DNA of 15,093 nucleotides from positions 1 to 15,093 of the forward strand of contig SKYG01000274.1 of assembly GCA_007128045.1 (NCBI GenBank). Direction: 5' to 3'. Source of the stretch: Bacteroidales bacterium (GTDB lineage Bacteria; Bacteroidota; Bacteroidia; Bacteroidales; UBA7960). Both the position numbers and the translations under genes were made by a program. The notes under the pieces are model-generated. The model did no database searches. It saw only the letters and a program-made list of their open reading frames with translations, and was not told the DNA's origin. This document shows positions 12,975-15,093 of this stretch, in pieces. The number at the start of each line of letters is the position of its first letter. The first letter of the stretch is position 1.

Positions 12975-14780
12975 TTACAGACTGACGCTTACTTCACTAA
13001 AACCAGTACTTTCTGCTCCTGCCCGGATGGTCAAATTGCCTTTACCTCTGACCAGCCAACTGCGCTCCAGGCTGCTCTGGGCGTTAATTACATCTACCAC
13101 TTCGATCATTTTGCCGCTAATAAGCTGCTGATTTTCGGTGGGGGTAATACGTACTACAGTTTTTTGCACCCAGCGGTTCCTTTGCCCAAGTTGCGACACT
13201 GTTGGGAAGCTACCTCTGTTAACCACGTCGACGGTGATTCTGAACAGGTTGTTGCCCAACGACTCAGTGTTTACATTCATAATTTCGGTAACCGGTCTTT
13301 TCGAGGCCAGGCTGAGGACAAACTCCAGGTGTTTTGTTGCCAGAGTCTCAGTAAGTTCATAAGGGGGGTTCTTCTTCACAAAGGGTTTGATCCCTCCAAC
13401 CTCTGCTTCTTTACCGGGGAAGTCAGGGTGGCTGATGGGTGTCCAGGGAACAAAGACATCATTGATATTTTCTCTTTCAGCCCACCTGAGAAACTCTAAC
13501 TCGGGATTACTATCCTGATTTGCAGCTCTATTCCCATTTCTGCTTCCTCTGCTACCGGGTGCTTCATCTGTTGTTGCAGGTATCCACCAGCCCGGTGTGC
13601 TGAAACTGAATCGTCCGTAATGAAAATATGCCCATTGAAAGAAATCCCCGTCACTTCCCGGAATGCCTTTGCCGTTGCTCAGGTCGAGTCTTTCAGATAG
13701 TGGTCTGTTGTCAGGTGGTGATGACTTTGTTTCATCGGTATCAATGTCATATTCTGTGTCATGTTCTTCTGGTAACTCCTGGCCGTTATTGTCGTTATCG
13801 CCCGGTAATTTATTCCCTTTCATATGCTGGTTGTATGCCAGGCTTACCATTTGGTTAATTTTGATATCTTCTTCGAGCCAACCGGTGGGTATTCGTCCTG
13901 ATGCATCCCGTTCGTTATACCTGAGTGGCTCTGACAGGTTATTGGCTGGTCCAAAGCTGATAACTGCAAATACATTTTTCGCTTCAAATAAGAAATCGGC
14001 AATGGCACGGCTCTCTTTTTCTGACATGGGATGCTCTCCGGCGCCTCTGGTAAAGGCAGGGTATTTAAAGCTGAAGTTTTTGTTGAAGAACACCCCCTCT
14101 TCTCCATCCTCGTTAAACTGGCCATCCTTGTCGTTGTCGATGCCTTCGCTGAATACCAGGTATTGCCCCCGTTCTCCTTTTTCCGGCTGTGCCTTTACCA
14201 TGACGCGTTCATCAGCGGGATGTTTCATCCAGTTACCTGTTGGGTCTTTGATCCGCATCAGTGTGATCATGCCGTCGTTGTTAAGGTCGTTGTAAGGGTC
14301 TTCACCCACTTTGCCGTCACGGTCCAGGTCGGCAGGTTTGGCGTTGCCAAAGCGTTCATATTGCAAGGGGGCGAAGTATTGCTCCCGTGCATCGGGACTC
14401 ATGTCGGGAAGGACATAGAATGTGATGGAGTCGAGCAGTGCGCTGATGTTTCGATCGTTACTTGCCCTGGCTACAAGCTTCTCAATGAACTGTGTAGCCA
14501 GTTCTGTCCCTGCAATACGGTCACCGCTGACACCCCCAACAATGGTGATGGCTGGACGTTCAGTCACGGTGCCACGCCCGATGGTCACCAGCCAGATGTC
14601 TTTGCCACCATATGTTTTTGTCAAAGATTTCAGGTTGATGATGTCCGGGTGATTACGCGCCATCTGCTGCAGGTGGTCTGAAAGCTGTTGATGGTTCGGA
14701 TAGTCCTGCTGCGAAACCGCATGGAAGGGGAGCGTGAGCAGGAACAACCATCCCACGAAGAATAAAATTTTGTTATGCAT
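12975..14780 (-). CDS. Secreted M14-family pseudopeptidase (zinc ligands lost)
   Basis: A 601-residue exported paralogue of the downstream M14 peptidase. It has a signal peptide (1-23, ending AVSQQ), the same Ca-binding-like loops (DLDRDGKVGED 151-161, DLNNDGMIT 165-173, GIDNDKDGQFNED 213-225) and the same C-terminal beta domain. By hand alignment every active-site residue is changed: the HANE site reads SGDR (S85, R88), the third zinc ligand in SYHN is G277, the NR pair is N233-K234, and the catalytic Glu is replaced by Pro near 396. NPDGREY survives as SPDAREQY. An acidic, low-complexity insert of about 40 residues (326-366) is unique to it. The frame is intact and full length, so it is a maintained non-enzyme rather than a decaying gene. 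It may bind peptides or regulate its neighbour; that is inference. Confidence 0.85.
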   Translation of the reverse strand: MHNKILFFVGWLFLLTLPFHAVSQQDYPNHQQLSDHLQQMARNHPDIINLKSLTKTYGGKDIWLVTIGRGTVTERPAITIVGGVSGDRIAGTELATQFIEKLVARASNDRNISALLDSITFYVLPDMSPDAREQYFAPLQYERFGNAKPADLDRDGKVGEDPYNDLNNDGMITLMRIKDPTGNWMKHPADERVMVKAQPEKGERGQYLVFSEGIDNDKDGQFNEDGEEGVFFNKNFSFKYPAFTRGAGEHPMSEKESRAIADFLFEAKNVFAVISFGPANNLSEPLRYNERDASGRIPTGWLEEDIKINQMVSLAYNQHMKGNKLPGDNDNNGQELPEEHDTEYDIDTDETKSSPPDNRPLSERLDLSNGKGIPGSDGDFFQWAYFHYGRFSFSTPGWWIPATTDEAPGSRGSRNGNRAANQDSNPELEFLRWAERENINDVFVPWTPISHPDFPGKEAEVGGIKPFVKKNPPYELTETLATKHLEFVLSLASKRPVTEIMNVNTESLGNNLFRITVDVVNRGSFPTVSQLGQRNRWVQKTVVRITPTENQQLISGKMIEVVDVINAQSSLERSWLVRGKGNLTIRAGAESTGFSEVSVSL

Positions 14781-14850
14781 GGTGAGAGTATGTGATAGAT
14801 TTTTATTTTAAGGCGGGTAGATTTAAGTTTAAGGTTTGAGATCGGAAGGT

Positions 14851-14858
14851 CAAAAATA
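14851..14858 (-). promoter_or_regulatory. -7 box for the M14 gene pair
   Basis: On the minus strand this reads TATTTTTG, a full match to TAnnTTTG. It lies just past the stop codon of the partial gene at the right edge and would give a leader of about 64 nt before the ATG at 14780. With none in the spacer between the M14 genes, it probably drives both. Confidence 0.4.
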
Positions 14859-14864
14859 GGAAAT

Positions 14865-15093
14865 TTATGAAGAAATCAGAGCATTTATTTGTTGCCATTC
14901 TTTTCTTCCCATGGAGAGTGCCATCCAGACAATTACTACGAAGGCGTAGCCATGTGTTGCCGGGGCGGCTACATGGTGGTACCACCAGCTTATGGTTTGC
15001 CTGGTGGCTTCATCCTGGTAGAGTTCGAACCAGGGTACCTGTGTGTAGGAATAGAGAATGATGATGCGTAGTTTGAGCATCACATAGGCGGTA
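14865..15093 (-). CDS. Partial protein of unknown function, C-terminal end
   Basis: The reading frame enters from beyond the right edge and ends at 14865; about 75 residues are visible (TAYVMLKLRIII...QQINALISS). A GTG at 15083 and an ATG at 15080 are inside the frame, but it stays open upstream, so the true start is probably outside. One hydrophobic stretch near the end (YAFVVIVWMALSMG) suggests a membrane anchor or the last helix of a membrane protein, followed by a short charged tail. The HH, WW and aromatic residues before it are not a motif I recognise. It lies upstream of the M14 pair on the same strand, 84 bp from the next ATG. Confidence 0.55.
   Translation of the reverse strand, partial: TAYVMLKLRIIILYSYTQVPWFELYQDEATRQTISWWYHHVAAPATHGYAFVVIVWMALSMGRKEWQQINALISS

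Noticed and set aside
13663..14681. Long plus-strand frames opposite the M14 pseudoenzyme (210 and 216 codons)
   Set aside because: They are shadows of an intact gene with signal peptide and family motifs; the compositions are low-complexity (Ser/Leu-rich or Val/His-rich) and match nothing I know.
12975..14780. M14 pseudoenzyme as a decaying pseudogene
   Set aside because: The frame is full length with an intact signal peptide, Asp-rich loops and C-terminal domain, and the changes are concentrated at the active site.
15018..15040. GTTCGAAC resembling a tRNA T-loop
   Set aside because: No acceptor, D or anticodon stems surround it, and it lies inside the partial coding frame at the right edge.

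Overview
The window looks like a chromosomal segment of a Bacteroidota bacterium. Three things point there: start codons have no Shine-Dalgarno sequence, several starts are preceded by the phylum's -7 promoter box TAnnTTTG (eight bases), and the proteins (ParE, phosphoglycerate kinase, secreted M14 peptidases) have the form expected in that phylum. I cannot name a genus. There are no tRNA, rRNA or CRISPR loci, and no complete transposase gene.

Layout, left to right. 1-235 is a cluster of direct repeats and short hairpin elements. Next come phosphoglycerate kinase (pgk, minus) and, divergent from it, an overlapping pair: a methionine/glutamine-type aminotransferase and an omega-amidase (ybdL-yafV type, plus). 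The amidase converges on topoisomerase IV subunit B (parE, minus), and the two stop codons overlap. A widely conserved cytoplasmic protein of unknown function (minus) is followed by a divergent dTDP-4-dehydrorhamnose reductase (rfbD, plus). Then come a beta-carotene ketolase (crtW, minus) and, divergent across a 320-bp regulatory region, a fused lycopene cyclase (crtYcd, plus). The right third is on the minus strand: a secreted M14 carboxypeptidase-like protein that has lost its zinc ligands, a second M14 protein with an intact active site, homoserine O-acetyltransferase (metX), and the C-terminal stub of a fic gene joined to the metX end. A partial gene runs off the right edge.

Working together: the aminotransferase and omega-amidase form a known two-step salvage module. 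CrtYcd makes beta-carotene from lycopene and CrtW adds keto groups, so the cell probably makes echinenone or canthaxanthin; earlier pathway genes are not here. The two M14 proteins share a Ca-binding-like insert and a C-terminal domain, and probably act outside the cytoplasm.

The main non-coding signal is a set of at least eight 24-25-nt elements built as GTAG + 7-8-bp stem + 4-6-nt loop, in three stem classes. This is the architecture of REP sequences handled by RAYT (REP-associated tyrosine) transposases. They sit at gene ends; in at least one case, probably two, the GTAG supplies a gene's TAG stop codon, and two loci also carry 8-bp satellites.
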